The position numbers were made by a program, and so were the translations under genes. From the NCBI GenBank assembly GCA_038237435.1, contig JBBRYT010000013.1, positions 39,667 to 103,666 of the forward strand: 64,000 bases of DNA, in the 5' to 3' direction. This stretch comes from JACCTI01 sp038237435. Lineage in GTDB: Bacteria; Verrucomicrobiota; Verrucomicrobiia; Chthoniobacterales; UBA10450. How positions within the stretch are numbered: the first letter of the stretch is position 1; each line of letters opens with the position of its first letter. Shown here in pieces: positions 51,325-60,123 of the stretch. A model generated the notes under the pieces. The model was not told the DNA's origin and did not search any database. It saw nothing but the letters and a program-made list of their open reading frames with translations.

Positions 51325-52663
51325 ACTTCTTCATCAGATCAAGCACCGCGCTCGTCATCGTGATTACACCGGTGCGAATCGTCGGCTCGGGCACGGGCGC
51401 GAATTTGCTCGAGTGCAAGCTCGGCAACGGCGGCGCGCCCGGCTTCTTGAATTCCGCCATCTTCTCCGTTGCGACCGCACCGATGTGAACGTCCACCGCG
51501 GGAATGGAATGATCAGGCAGGCTATATTCGGAAAAATCTTCGCCACCCATCGTGGGATCAACCATCTCAACGTTCTCCGCGCCTAACGAGTTCTTCCAGA
51601 CGCCAACGAGTCGCTTGGTCAACTCAGGATTGTTGTAGGTCGCGGGCGTAAACTCGTCCTTCCGCACCAGCACGTCTGGCATCTTGTCGTTAGGCACACC
51701 GGCCGCGGCCGCGCAGCCTTTCGCGATTTGATCAATCGCGGCCAGCACTTTCTCGCGCACCTCAGTCTTATAAGTGCGCACGGTCAGCTGCATCTTCACG
51801 TCATCGGGAATAATGTTGTGCTTCGTCCCGCCGTGAATCGATCCGACCGTAACAACAACGGGGTCGAGCGGATTGTTAATGCGCGACGCGATCGTCTGCC
51901 ACGCGTTGATGATCTCGGCTGAGAGCACGATCGGGTCTTTCGTCCGGTGCGGATAAGCACCGTGACCGCTCACACCGTGCACCGTCACGTCAACGGAATC
52001 GACGTTCGCGTAGGTGTAGCCCTCAGTGACACCGATATGACCAATCTCGAGCTGGGCGTTGTCGTGAAAGCCAAGAGCATAAGCAGGTTTGGGCCAACGC
52101 GTGTAAAGCCCGTCCTTCAACAACGCGCGCGCACCGCCTAATGCTTCCTCCGAGGGCTGGCCGATAAAGATGATCGTGCCATGCCATTTGTCTTTCAGCT
52201 TCGCGAGTGAGCGCGCCACGCCCACGAACGTCGACATATGGATGTCGTGTCCGCACGCATGCATCACGCCGACTTCATCGCCGGAGTCGTTCTTCGTCGT
52301 GACTGTGCTTGCGTAAGGCAGGCTGGTATCTTCTTTCACTGGCAAGGCATCGAGATCGGTGCGCACCGCCACGACCGGACCATCGCCGTTCTTCATCACT
52401 CCGATCACGCCAAAGCATTGCAGGTTCGATTTCTCGTATTTGCCGACTTTCTCTGTCACATCGCAACCGAGAGCCTTTAACTCTTTCGCCACGATCCCGG
52501 CACTGCGCTCTTCATGACCGGATAACTCCGGATGCGTGTGCAGGTCTTTGTAAATAGTGATGAGCGACGGCAACTCCGCGTCGGCGAGTTGTTGCGGCGT
52601 CTGCTGCGCGAAAACAGCGGAAGTCGTCGCGACGAGGAAGGCGAGTGTAAAACGAACGTTCAT
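51323..52663 (-). CDS. Exported M20-family amidohydrolase
   Basis: A metal-dependent amidohydrolase of 446 residues from ATG 52663, which gives a signal peptide (FTLAFLVATTSAVFAQQ); the longer frame to 52741 has no leader. IYKDLHTHPELSGHEERSAG, MHACGHDIHMSTFVGVA and FIGQPSEEALGGARALLKDG are the usual M20 (hippurate hydrolase/IAA-amino acid hydrolase type) metal-binding segments. MVDPTMGGEDFSEYSL carries another conserved motif. It likely cleaves N-acyl amino acids in the periplasm; the substrate is not known. It diverges from the aceB operon. Confidence 0.88.
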   Translation of the reverse strand: MNVRFTLAFLVATTSAVFAQQTPQQLADAELPSLITIYKDLHTHPELSGHEERSAGIVAKELKALGCDVTEKVGKYEKSNLQCFGVIGVMKNGDGPVVAVRTDLDALPVKEDTSLPYASTVTTKNDSGDEVGVMHACGHDIHMSTFVGVARSLAKLKDKWHGTIIFIGQPSEEALGGARALLKDGLYTRWPKPAYALGFHDNAQLEIGHIGVTEGYTYANVDSVDVTVHGVSGHGAYPHRTKDPIVLSAEIINAWQTIASRINNPLDPVVVTVGSIHGGTKHNIIPDDVKMQLTVRTYKTEVREKVLAAIDQIAKGCAAAAGVPNDKMPDVLVRKDEFTPATYNNPELTKRLVGVWKNSLGAENVEMVDPTMGGEDFSEYSLPDHSIPAVDVHIGAVATEKMAEFKKPGAPPLPSLHSSKFAPVPEPTIRTGVITMTSAVLDLMKK

Positions 52664-52765
52664 AGAGATTCCTATAGCAGAGGCGGCGGGGCAGCGCACA
52701 CTCCGCAAACGCACGCGATGGAGCCTATCGCCGCGAATCAATGACGACGGCGTTTGCGATTAAAG

Positions 52766-54358
52766 ATGGAAACAACAAACCCAACGAGCTTTCCCAAAGG
52801 AATCGAAGTGCGCGCCGAAATGGCGCCCGGTTTCGAGCAAATTCTGACACCGGATGCACTCGCCTTTGTGGCGAAACTGCAGCGTGCCTTCGTCGATCGT
52901 CGCGCCGAATGCCTCGCCCGCCGCCAGGAACGCCAGGCGGCGCTCGATCGCGGTGACGCGCTCGATTTTTTGCCGGAGACAAAGCACATCCGCGACGGCG
53001 ACTGGACTTGCGCGCCGATTCCGGAGGATATGCGCGACCGGCGAGTTGAGATCACCGGACCGACGGATCGCAAGATGGTGATTAACGCGCTCAACTCCGG
53101 CGCAAAGATGTTCATGGCCGATTTCGAGGACGCGAATGCGCCGAGTTGGCGGAACATGATTGAGGGCCAGATCAATCTGCGCGACGCCGTCCGGCGCCAG
53201 ATCACCTTTCGCAATCCCGACGGCAAAGAGTACAAGCTGAAGGAGCAGGTCGCGGTATTACTCGTTAGGCCGCGCGGCTGGCATCTGGTGGAAAAGCATG
53301 TCCTGGTCGATGGCGCGCCGGTCTCAGGCGGACTGTTCGATTTCGGTCTCTACTTTTTCCACAACGCGAAAGAGCTGATCGCGCGCGCGAGCGGTCCGTA
53401 TTTTTATCTGCCGAAGATGGAGAGCCATCTCGAGGCGCGCATTTGGAACGACGCCTTCAAACTCGCGCAGCAAGAGCTGGGCGTTCCGCAGGGGACGATC
53501 CGCGCCACCGTTTTGATTGAGACAATTCCGGCGGCGTTTGAGATGGACGAAATTCTTTACGAATTACGCGACCATTCCGCCGGACTGAACTGCGGCCGCT
53601 GGGATTACATTTTTTCCTGCATCAAAAGGTTTCGGAACAAACGCGACTTCCTCCTCGCCGACCGCGCGCTGATCACGATGACGACGCACTTCTTGCGTTC
53701 GTATTCGTTGCTCTGCATCAAGACTTGTCATCGCCGCAACATTTTCGCCATGGGCGGAATGGCCGCGCAGATTCCGGTGAAGAACGATCCGGCCGCGAAC
53801 GAAGAAGCGTTTGCCAAAGTCCGCGCCGACAAAGAACGCGAAGCCCGCGATGGCCATGACGGCACGTGGGTGGCGCATCCCGGCATGGTGCAGCTCGCGC
53901 TCGATGCCTTTAACGCCGCCATGCCGCAGCCGAACCAGATCGATCGCAAACGCGAGGACGTAAATGTTGCCGCGAAGGACTTGTTAGACTTCGGCCCGAG
54001 CGAGCCAATCACGGAGCAGGGCTTGCGCACGAACGTCAGCGTCGGTGTGCAATATCTCGAGGCCTGGCTGCGCGGGAGCGGGGCGGTGCCCCTGTTTAAT
54101 CTAATGGAAGACGCAGCCACGGCGGAAATTTCGCGCGCGCAGGTCTGGCAATGGATTCGTCACCCACGCGGCGTGCTGAGCGACGGACGAAAAGTGACTA
54201 ACGAATTGTTTCGCGCGGTGCTCGACGAGGAGCTTGTCAAAGTGAAGCGCTTCAGCGGCGATCGATTCGAAACTGCACGCGATCTCTTCGATCACATCAC
54301 CACGAGCGACAAATTCGAGGAGTTCCTAACTCTGCCCGGTTATGAGAAGCTCGATTAA
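52766..54358 (+). CDS. aceB: Malate synthase A
   Basis: Condenses acetyl-CoA and glyoxylate to malate, the second step of the glyoxylate bypass. ATG 52766 gives 530 residues; a TTG four codons earlier is an alternative. The signature DHSAGLNCGRWDYIF (about residue 267-281) is present, along with FMADFEDANAPSW and RPRGWHLVEKH. The size matches the malate synthase A group (about 530), not the 720-residue G type. It heads an aceB-aceA-aceK operon, with aceA starting 13 bases after its stop. Confidence 0.95.
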   Translation: METTNPTSFPKGIEVRAEMAPGFEQILTPDALAFVAKLQRAFVDRRAECLARRQERQAALDRGDALDFLPETKHIRDGDWTCAPIPEDMRDRRVEITGPTDRKMVINALNSGAKMFMADFEDANAPSWRNMIEGQINLRDAVRRQITFRNPDGKEYKLKEQVAVLLVRPRGWHLVEKHVLVDGAPVSGGLFDFGLYFFHNAKELIARASGPYFYLPKMESHLEARIWNDAFKLAQQELGVPQGTIRATVLIETIPAAFEMDEILYELRDHSAGLNCGRWDYIFSCIKRFRNKRDFLLADRALITMTTHFLRSYSLLCIKTCHRRNIFAMGGMAAQIPVKNDPAANEEAFAKVRADKEREARDGHDGTWVAHPGMVQLALDAFNAAMPQPNQIDRKREDVNVAAKDLLDFGPSEPITEQGLRTNVSVGVQYLEAWLRGSGAVPLFNLMEDAATAEISRAQVWQWIRHPRGVLSDGRKVTNELFRAVLDEELVKVKRFSGDRFETARDLFDHITTSDKFEEFLTLPGYEKLD

Positions 54359-54371
54359 GAACGGACGAAAT

Positions 54372-55640
54372 ATGCACACCACTGCCGAACCTTTGACTGA
54401 CTGGAGCCACGATCCGCGCTGGGCTGGAGTGGAGCGCAACTACTCGTTAGGCGACGTGCGCCGCCTGCAGGGCAGCGTCGTGATCGAACACACCTTGGCG
54501 CGGCGCGGCGCAGAGAAACTGTGGAAGTTACTCCAGACGGAGCCTTTCGTTCCAGCGCTCGGCGCGCTCACGGGCAACCAGGCGGTGCAGCAGGTGAAAG
54601 CAGGCTTGAAGGCGATCTACCTCAGCGGCTGGCAGGTGGCGGCGGATGCTAATCTCGCCGGGCAAATGTATCCCGACCAAAGCTTGTATCCGGCGAACAG
54701 CGTGCCCGCGGTCGTGAAGCGGATCAATCAGGCGTTGCAGCGCGCCGATCAAATTGCGCACGCGGAAGGCAAGGACGAGATCGATTGGTTCGTGCCGATC
54801 GTCGCGGATGCCGAAGCAGGTTTCGGCGGACCGCTCAATGTCTTCGAATTGATCAAAGCGATGATCGAAGCGGGTGCGGCTGGCGTTCATCTCGAAGACC
54901 AGCTCGCGAGCGAAAAAAAATGCGGCCACATGGGCGGCAAAGTTCTCGTACCAACAGCGACCGCGATCCGCCATCTTACCGCCGGTCGGCTGGCGGCGGA
55001 TGTGTGCAATGTTCCGACCATCATCATCGCGCGCACCGATGCCGGCGGCGCGGCGCTGCTGACCAGCGACATCGATGAACGCGATCACGAGTTTCTCGCC
55101 GGCGATCGCACCTCGGAAGGATTCTTCCGCGTGCGCCCGGGCATCGATCAGGCAATCGCGCGCGGGCTCAGCTACGCTCCGTATGCCGACATGCTTTGGT
55201 ACGAGACGTCGAAGCCCGACGTCGCGGAAGCGAAGAAGTTCGCGGAAAAAATTCACGCAGAGTTTCCGGGAAAGCTACTGGCCTACAACTGCTCGCCGTC
55301 ATTCAACTGGAAAGCGAAACTGGACAGCGCGACGATCGCGACCTTCCAGCGCGAGTTGGGAGCGATGGGTTACAAATTCCAGTTCGTCACCCTAGCCGGA
55401 TTTCATGCGCTTAACTTCAGCATGTTTCAACTCGCGCGCGGTTATCGCGATCGAGGGATGGCGGCGTATTCGGAATTGCAGGAAGCGGAGTTCGCCGCCG
55501 AAAGCGAAGGCTACACCGCGACCAAGCATCAGCGCGAAGTGGGCACCGGATATTTCGATGAAGTCGCGAACGTGATTTCGGGCGGCGAATCTTCGACCGG
55601 TGCGCTGGAAGGCTCGACCGAGCAAGAGCAGTTTCATTGA
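54372..55640 (+). CDS. aceA: Isocitrate lyase
   Basis: Splits isocitrate into glyoxylate and succinate, allowing growth on acetate and fatty acids. ATG 54372 gives 422 residues; an ATG at 54342 would overlap aceB. The catalytic signature KKCGHMGGK (about residues 182-190) is intact with its active Cys. WFVPIVADAEAGFGGPLNVF and YNCSPSFNWKAKLD are further family signatures. A TCGTTAGGC copy lies near the start, read as YSLGDVR (54444). Confidence 0.96.
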   Translation: MHTTAEPLTDWSHDPRWAGVERNYSLGDVRRLQGSVVIEHTLARRGAEKLWKLLQTEPFVPALGALTGNQAVQQVKAGLKAIYLSGWQVAADANLAGQMYPDQSLYPANSVPAVVKRINQALQRADQIAHAEGKDEIDWFVPIVADAEAGFGGPLNVFELIKAMIEAGAAGVHLEDQLASEKKCGHMGGKVLVPTATAIRHLTAGRLAADVCNVPTIIIARTDAGGAALLTSDIDERDHEFLAGDRTSEGFFRVRPGIDQAIARGLSYAPYADMLWYETSKPDVAEAKKFAEKIHAEFPGKLLAYNCSPSFNWKAKLDSATIATFQRELGAMGYKFQFVTLAGFHALNFSMFQLARGYRDRGMAAYSELQEAEFAAESEGYTATKHQREVGTGYFDEVANVISGGESSTGALEGSTEQEQFH

Positions 55641-57412
55641 ACCAGACGCTTTCGTCCGCGCCCGCGCCGCTGACCGACAGCCGGATGGCGGCGTTGTGCG
55701 CAGAGACAGCGCGCAATGCTTTCGTCGATTACGAAGCGCACTTCCATGAGATCACGCTCCGAGGCCGCGAGCGTTTCCTCACGCGCGACTGGTCGGCGAG
55801 CTTTGAGGACGCCGCCGAGCGGCTGCGTCTTTATTCGCGCACTCTCGATGGCCTAACGAGTCAGATCAGGGAGCTGATGGGGGCGCGTTTGTGCGAGCGT
55901 TCGCTTTGGAGCGCGATCAAAGCGGTCTATTCATCGCTCATCGCGCAGGCCATCCGCTGGGAAGTCGCGGAGAGTTTTTTCAATTCGCTGACGCGGCGCG
56001 TCTTCGCGACTGAGGGTGTCGATCAAGCGATTGAGTTCGTTGATACCGACTTTGACGCGCCGCCGCCGACCGCTGATATCGAAGTCTCGCAGGTTTACTC
56101 CGGAGCGCCGTTGCCAGAGCTCCTACTTCGCCTTCTCATCGACGCTAAAGCCGGCGGGTTTCCGGAGGAATCCTGGAGCAACCTTCGCGGCGCGGTCGCG
56201 AGTGCGGTGGAACGCCTAACGAGTGCTTTTCCTGACCATACCGATCTTAAGCTGGAGATGGCGCGCTCGGTTTTCTACCGCGGCATGGGAGCGTATTTAG
56301 TCGGCCGAATCGTCGCTGGTGATGGAAACAACTCTGCGCCAATCGCTTTTTGTCTGCGTCATCCGGACGCGAGCGGCATCACGCTCGATGCGCTCCTGAT
56401 TGGCGAAGCCGATCTCGGCGTCCTGTTTTCCTACACGCGCGCATACTTCCGGGTTGAAGCGCCGTCGCCGCACGAGTTGGTGCGTTGGCTGGGCGAGGTG
56501 ATGCCGCGCAAACGCATCGCCGATCTCTACAACGCCATCGGGCACAACCGCCATGCCAAAACGGAGTTCTACCGACAATTCGTTAGGCACTTGCAGAAGT
56601 CGGACGATTGCTTCGTTACGGCGGAAGGCACACGCGGCATGGTCATGCTCGTCTTCACGTTGCCCAGCCACGATGTCGTCTTCAAACTCATCCGCGATCA
56701 CTTCGCGTTTCCGAAGGAGAGCACGCGCGAACATGTCATGCGCCAATACCGGCTCGTCTTCGAACACGATCGCGCCGGGCGAATGGTCGAGGCGCATGAG
56801 TTCGAACATCTGCGCATCGCCCGCAATCGCTTTGAGCCCGCTCTGCTCGAAGAACTGCTACGCGACACTTCCGAGACCGTGCGGCTGGATGGCGACGATG
56901 TCGTGATCGCGCATGCGTACGTGGAGCGGCGCATCCGTCCTTTGAATTTGTATCTGAACGAAGCTGCGCCCGATGCTGCCTACGCGGCGGCGCGTGATTA
57001 CGGACAGTCGATCAAAGACCTCGCGGCCTCGAATATTTTTACGGGCGATTTGTTGACGAAAAACTTTGGCGTCACGCGTCAGGGTCGCGTCGTCTTTTAC
57101 GATTACGACGAGCTTTGTCTTCTGACCGAATGCAATTTTCGCGCAATGCCGCAGGCGCGCAGCCACGAGGAAGAGATGTCGGCCGAGCCCTGGTTCTCAG
57201 TGCGCGAGGGCGATATTTTTCCGGAGGAATTTCCGAATTTTCTCTCACTGCCGGGTCGAGCGCACGCTGCGATCATGGAGCATCACGCGGATTTGTTTCG
57301 TCCGGATTTCTGGCGCGCGACCCAGGAGAAACTGCGCGAGGGCGATTGGCCGGAACTGTTCCCTTATCGGCAAGAGCGACGGCTTAGGGCGAGGGAACCG
57401 CGTTCAACTTAG
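55637..57412 (+). CDS. aceK: Isocitrate dehydrogenase kinase/phosphatase
   Basis: AceK phosphorylates isocitrate dehydrogenase and so sends isocitrate into the glyoxylate bypass; it also reverses this. The start TTG 55637 overlaps the aceA stop; ATG 55685 is an alternative. The 591-residue protein has the AceK-specific N-terminal domain and a kinase-like C-terminal domain with VFKLIRDHFAFPKESTREHV, RIRPLNLYLNEA, FTGDLLTKNFGVTRQGRVVF and YDYDELCLLTECNFR. Length fits the family (about 570-600). AceK is best known from Proteobacteria, so its presence here is of interest. Three exact TCGTTAGGC copies occur in it. Confidence 0.95.
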   Translation: MNQTLSSAPAPLTDSRMAALCAETARNAFVDYEAHFHEITLRGRERFLTRDWSASFEDAAERLRLYSRTLDGLTSQIRELMGARLCERSLWSAIKAVYSSLIAQAIRWEVAESFFNSLTRRVFATEGVDQAIEFVDTDFDAPPPTADIEVSQVYSGAPLPELLLRLLIDAKAGGFPEESWSNLRGAVASAVERLTSAFPDHTDLKLEMARSVFYRGMGAYLVGRIVAGDGNNSAPIAFCLRHPDASGITLDALLIGEADLGVLFSYTRAYFRVEAPSPHELVRWLGEVMPRKRIADLYNAIGHNRHAKTEFYRQFVRHLQKSDDCFVTAEGTRGMVMLVFTLPSHDVVFKLIRDHFAFPKESTREHVMRQYRLVFEHDRAGRMVEAHEFEHLRIARNRFEPALLEELLRDTSETVRLDGDDVVIAHAYVERRIRPLNLYLNEAAPDAAYAAARDYGQSIKDLAASNIFTGDLLTKNFGVTRQGRVVFYDYDELCLLTECNFRAMPQARSHEEEMSAEPWFSVREGDIFPEEFPNFLSLPGRAHAAIMEHHADLFRPDFWRATQEKLREGDWPELFPYRQERRLRAREPRST

Positions 57413-57470
57413 GCGACGAACCTCGCCCATTTTTAGTGCCAAGTACGCACGCTTCTCCCTAAGCTCCGGC

Positions 57471-57824
57471 ATGCATCCGTTGGCCATTCTTCTGCAAGCC
57501 TTCGTCGCTGCCTCGATTTTCTTCGTTTGGGTAGTGCGCTACGCGAACATCGTAACTGAATTTCAACAGTACCATCTCCCAGATTGGCTGCGGGATTTCG
57601 TTGGCATCCTTAAGATCACCTTCGCAATCCTTCTCCTCGTCGGAATCGATCGCCCGCGCGCTGCCATGCTGGGCGGAGTCGGCATCGCTTTGCTCATGGC
57701 GGCTGCTTTTTTCATGCACCTCCGCGTGAAAAATCCGCCGCTCAAAATGCTGCCGAGCTTGACCTTGATCGTGCTTTCGGTCGGCATCGCATATCTGAAT
57801 TATCGAATTCTGCATTCGGTCTGA
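57471..57824 (+). CDS. DoxX-like membrane protein
   Basis: A protein of 117 residues with four membrane helices (about 4-22, 45-62, 68-86 and 96-113). The second helix with LRDFVGILKITFAILLLVGI and the third with AMLGGVGIALLMAAAFFMHL are typical of the DoxX/DoxX-like group, which is widespread and mostly uncharacterised. Its tight position before the polymerase gene (36 bases) suggests shared transcription, not shared function. Confidence 0.72.
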   Translation: MHPLAILLQAFVAASIFFVWVVRYANIVTEFQQYHLPDWLRDFVGILKITFAILLLVGIDRPRAAMLGGVGIALLMAAAFFMHLRVKNPPLKMLPSLTLIVLSVGIAYLNYRILHSV

Positions 57825-57860
57825 GCCGAAAGCGCGCCGGTTGTCAGCGCGGGCGAAGTC

Positions 57861-60092
57861 GTGAAAGCTGCTCGCGTGGCTTTCGAGGATAACCAACTGC
57901 TCTTTGGTGCTGATCCGACCGAGCGGATCGTCGCGATCGAGATGGGCGACGCTGGGACGGTTCGCGTTTATCGGCGCGAGAAAGACGGCAGCACCGCGGT
58001 CGCGATCGAACCGTTTCATCCTTTCGTCTGGGCTGATGGCGATGTGGCCGATCTCGGCCTAACGAATGCGGAGAAGCTCGCTGGTGACCTGAAGTTCAAC
58101 TGGCTGGTTACAGTAGATAGTTGGAAGGAATTGATCGCGCTACGTAACGGGTTGAAGAGTGCCGGCCGTAGTTACTTTGCCCTGACCGATCCGGTGCAGC
58201 ATTATCTCACGCACACCGGGCGAACTTTGTTCAAGAGAATGGCGCTCGAGGAACTCAAGCGGATGCAGTTCGAAGTCCTATCGCTTTCCGGTGAAGGCGA
58301 TCTCGCGGAGGCGTCGCAGAACCACATCGCCAGCATCGCGTTGTCGGATAACAGCGGCTGGGAAGAATTGATTCTCATTGATCCGTCGAAGGCCGAGGAA
58401 TCGGAACGCGATGCGATCAAACGCCTAACGAGTCTGATCAAAGAACGCGATCCCGATGTGATCGAAGGTCACGATCTCTTTCGCTTCGACCTGCCGTATC
58501 TGGTCGCACGCGCGCGGAAGGCGAAAGTGAAACTCGATTGGGGACGCAGCGGTGGCTTCCTCCGCTCGCGTCCTTCGCGTCTTCAGATAGCAGAGAAGAC
58601 CATCGATTACCCGAAGTTCGCCGTCGATGGACGTCACTTCGTCGACACTTTCCTGCTCGCACAGTTCTACGACGTTGGTATGCGGACACTGAGCGGCTTC
58701 GAGCGTCTAGATGTCGCGCAACACTTTGGCTTTTGCGATTCGGCTGACGTTTCTTCCTTAGCCGGCAAAGAGCTACAGCGCGAGTACCTAACGAGTAGTG
58801 AGCGTTACAGAAAACGTGCCCTTTGTGCCGTGCGCGAAACGCGCGCCGTGGCCGAGTTACTAAGTCCGAGCTATTTCATCCAGGCACAGATTTTCCCCTA
58901 CAACTACCAAGACGTGATTGTGCGCGGCAACGCCACCCGAATCAACGCCCTCTTCCTGCGCGAATACCTGCGGCAGCGCCACAGCATTCCCGAGTTACCG
59001 ATGCCGCGCGGCTTCGAAGGCGGTTACACCGACATCTTCTTCACCGGCGTCGCGCGCAACGTGTGGCATTGCGACATCGCCTCGCTTTATCCCTCGGTCA
59101 TGTTGCAGTTCGATTGTTTTCCCGTAACAGACCAACTCCAGATCTTCCGCCACCTCCTAACCGACCTGCGCACCTTTCGCCTCGAAGCCAAGGCCAGCAT
59201 GCGCGCGGAAAAAACTCCGGCGCGGCAGCGTCACTTCCACGCCCTGCAAAACACCTTCAAGATTCTAATCAACAGCTTCTACGGCTACCTCGGTTTCGGG
59301 CAGGGACACTTTGCCGACTTCGACGCCGCCGCCCGCGTTACGCAGATCGGTCGCGACCTACTTAAGGAGATGATCGACTGGTTAGGTAAACGCGGCGCGC
59401 AAGTCATCGAAGTCGACACTGACGGCATCTACTTCGTCCCGCCGCCGAAGGTCGACGCCGAGGAACTGCGCGACTCGTTAGGCAAAGAACTTCCACCCGG
59501 CATCGAAGTCGAGTTCGACGAGCAATTCGACGCCATGTTCAGCTACAAAGCGAAGAACTACGCGCTCCTAACTAAGGAAGGCGAAGTCATCATCAAAGGC
59601 GGCGCGCTCAAGTCGCGCGGCTTGGAAAAATTCCAGAGAAATTTTCTCGAGGAAATGATCAAGCTCCTCATGAAAGGAAAAGCGGAAGCGATCCCAAGTC
59701 TGCGCGATGATTTCGAAAAACGCATCCGCGGCGGCGAGATGCCGATCGACCTGTTGATGAAGACCGACACACTCCAGGACTCGTTAGACAAATACCGCGT
59801 CAAGATTGCCGGCTCCGCTCGCAACCGCGCCGCCGCCTACGAGCTAGCTATTGCCAGCGGCCGCAACTACAAGCCGGGCGACCAGATCAGCTACTACGTC
59901 AAAGCGACACCGAAGAAGGTCGCAGCCTACGAAGCCGCCAAGCTAACCAGCGACTTCGACCCGCAAAACCGCGACGAAAATGTGGATTACTACGTCGCGA
60001 AGCTTAGTGAGTTGGTTAAGAAATTCGGCGGTGTCAGTGGCGCGACAACGACGTCATTCACAGAAGCGAAGCAGGAGAGCCTGTTGCTCTAG
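57861..60092 (+). CDS. Family B DNA polymerase with degraded exonuclease site
   Basis: A protein of 743 residues from GTG 57861. The polymerase core is intact: motif A DIASLYPS (Asp near residue 405), motif B with NTFKILINSFYGYLG, and motif C VDTDG with its two Asp near 519. In the N-terminal exonuclease domain the Exo I position reads FEVLSLSG where D-x-E is expected. Exo II (EGHDLFRFDLPYL) keeps its Asp. Exo III reads YRKRA where Y-x-x-x-D is expected. So proofreading is predicted to be lost or weak. It could serve in translesion or repair synthesis. No phage or plasmid genes are adjacent. Confidence 0.88.
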   Translation: MKAARVAFEDNQLLFGADPTERIVAIEMGDAGTVRVYRREKDGSTAVAIEPFHPFVWADGDVADLGLTNAEKLAGDLKFNWLVTVDSWKELIALRNGLKSAGRSYFALTDPVQHYLTHTGRTLFKRMALEELKRMQFEVLSLSGEGDLAEASQNHIASIALSDNSGWEELILIDPSKAEESERDAIKRLTSLIKERDPDVIEGHDLFRFDLPYLVARARKAKVKLDWGRSGGFLRSRPSRLQIAEKTIDYPKFAVDGRHFVDTFLLAQFYDVGMRTLSGFERLDVAQHFGFCDSADVSSLAGKELQREYLTSSERYRKRALCAVRETRAVAELLSPSYFIQAQIFPYNYQDVIVRGNATRINALFLREYLRQRHSIPELPMPRGFEGGYTDIFFTGVARNVWHCDIASLYPSVMLQFDCFPVTDQLQIFRHLLTDLRTFRLEAKASMRAEKTPARQRHFHALQNTFKILINSFYGYLGFGQGHFADFDAAARVTQIGRDLLKEMIDWLGKRGAQVIEVDTDGIYFVPPPKVDAEELRDSLGKELPPGIEVEFDEQFDAMFSYKAKNYALLTKEGEVIIKGGALKSRGLEKFQRNFLEEMIKLLMKGKAEAIPSLRDDFEKRIRGGEMPIDLLMKTDTLQDSLDKYRVKIAGSARNRAAAYELAIASGRNYKPGDQISYYVKATPKKVAAYEAAKLTSDFDPQNRDENVDYYVAKLSELVKKFGGVSGATTTSFTEAKQESLLL

Positions 60093-60123
60093 CGGTGTGA
60101 ACCAGCGTAGCTGAGTCTGCTCG

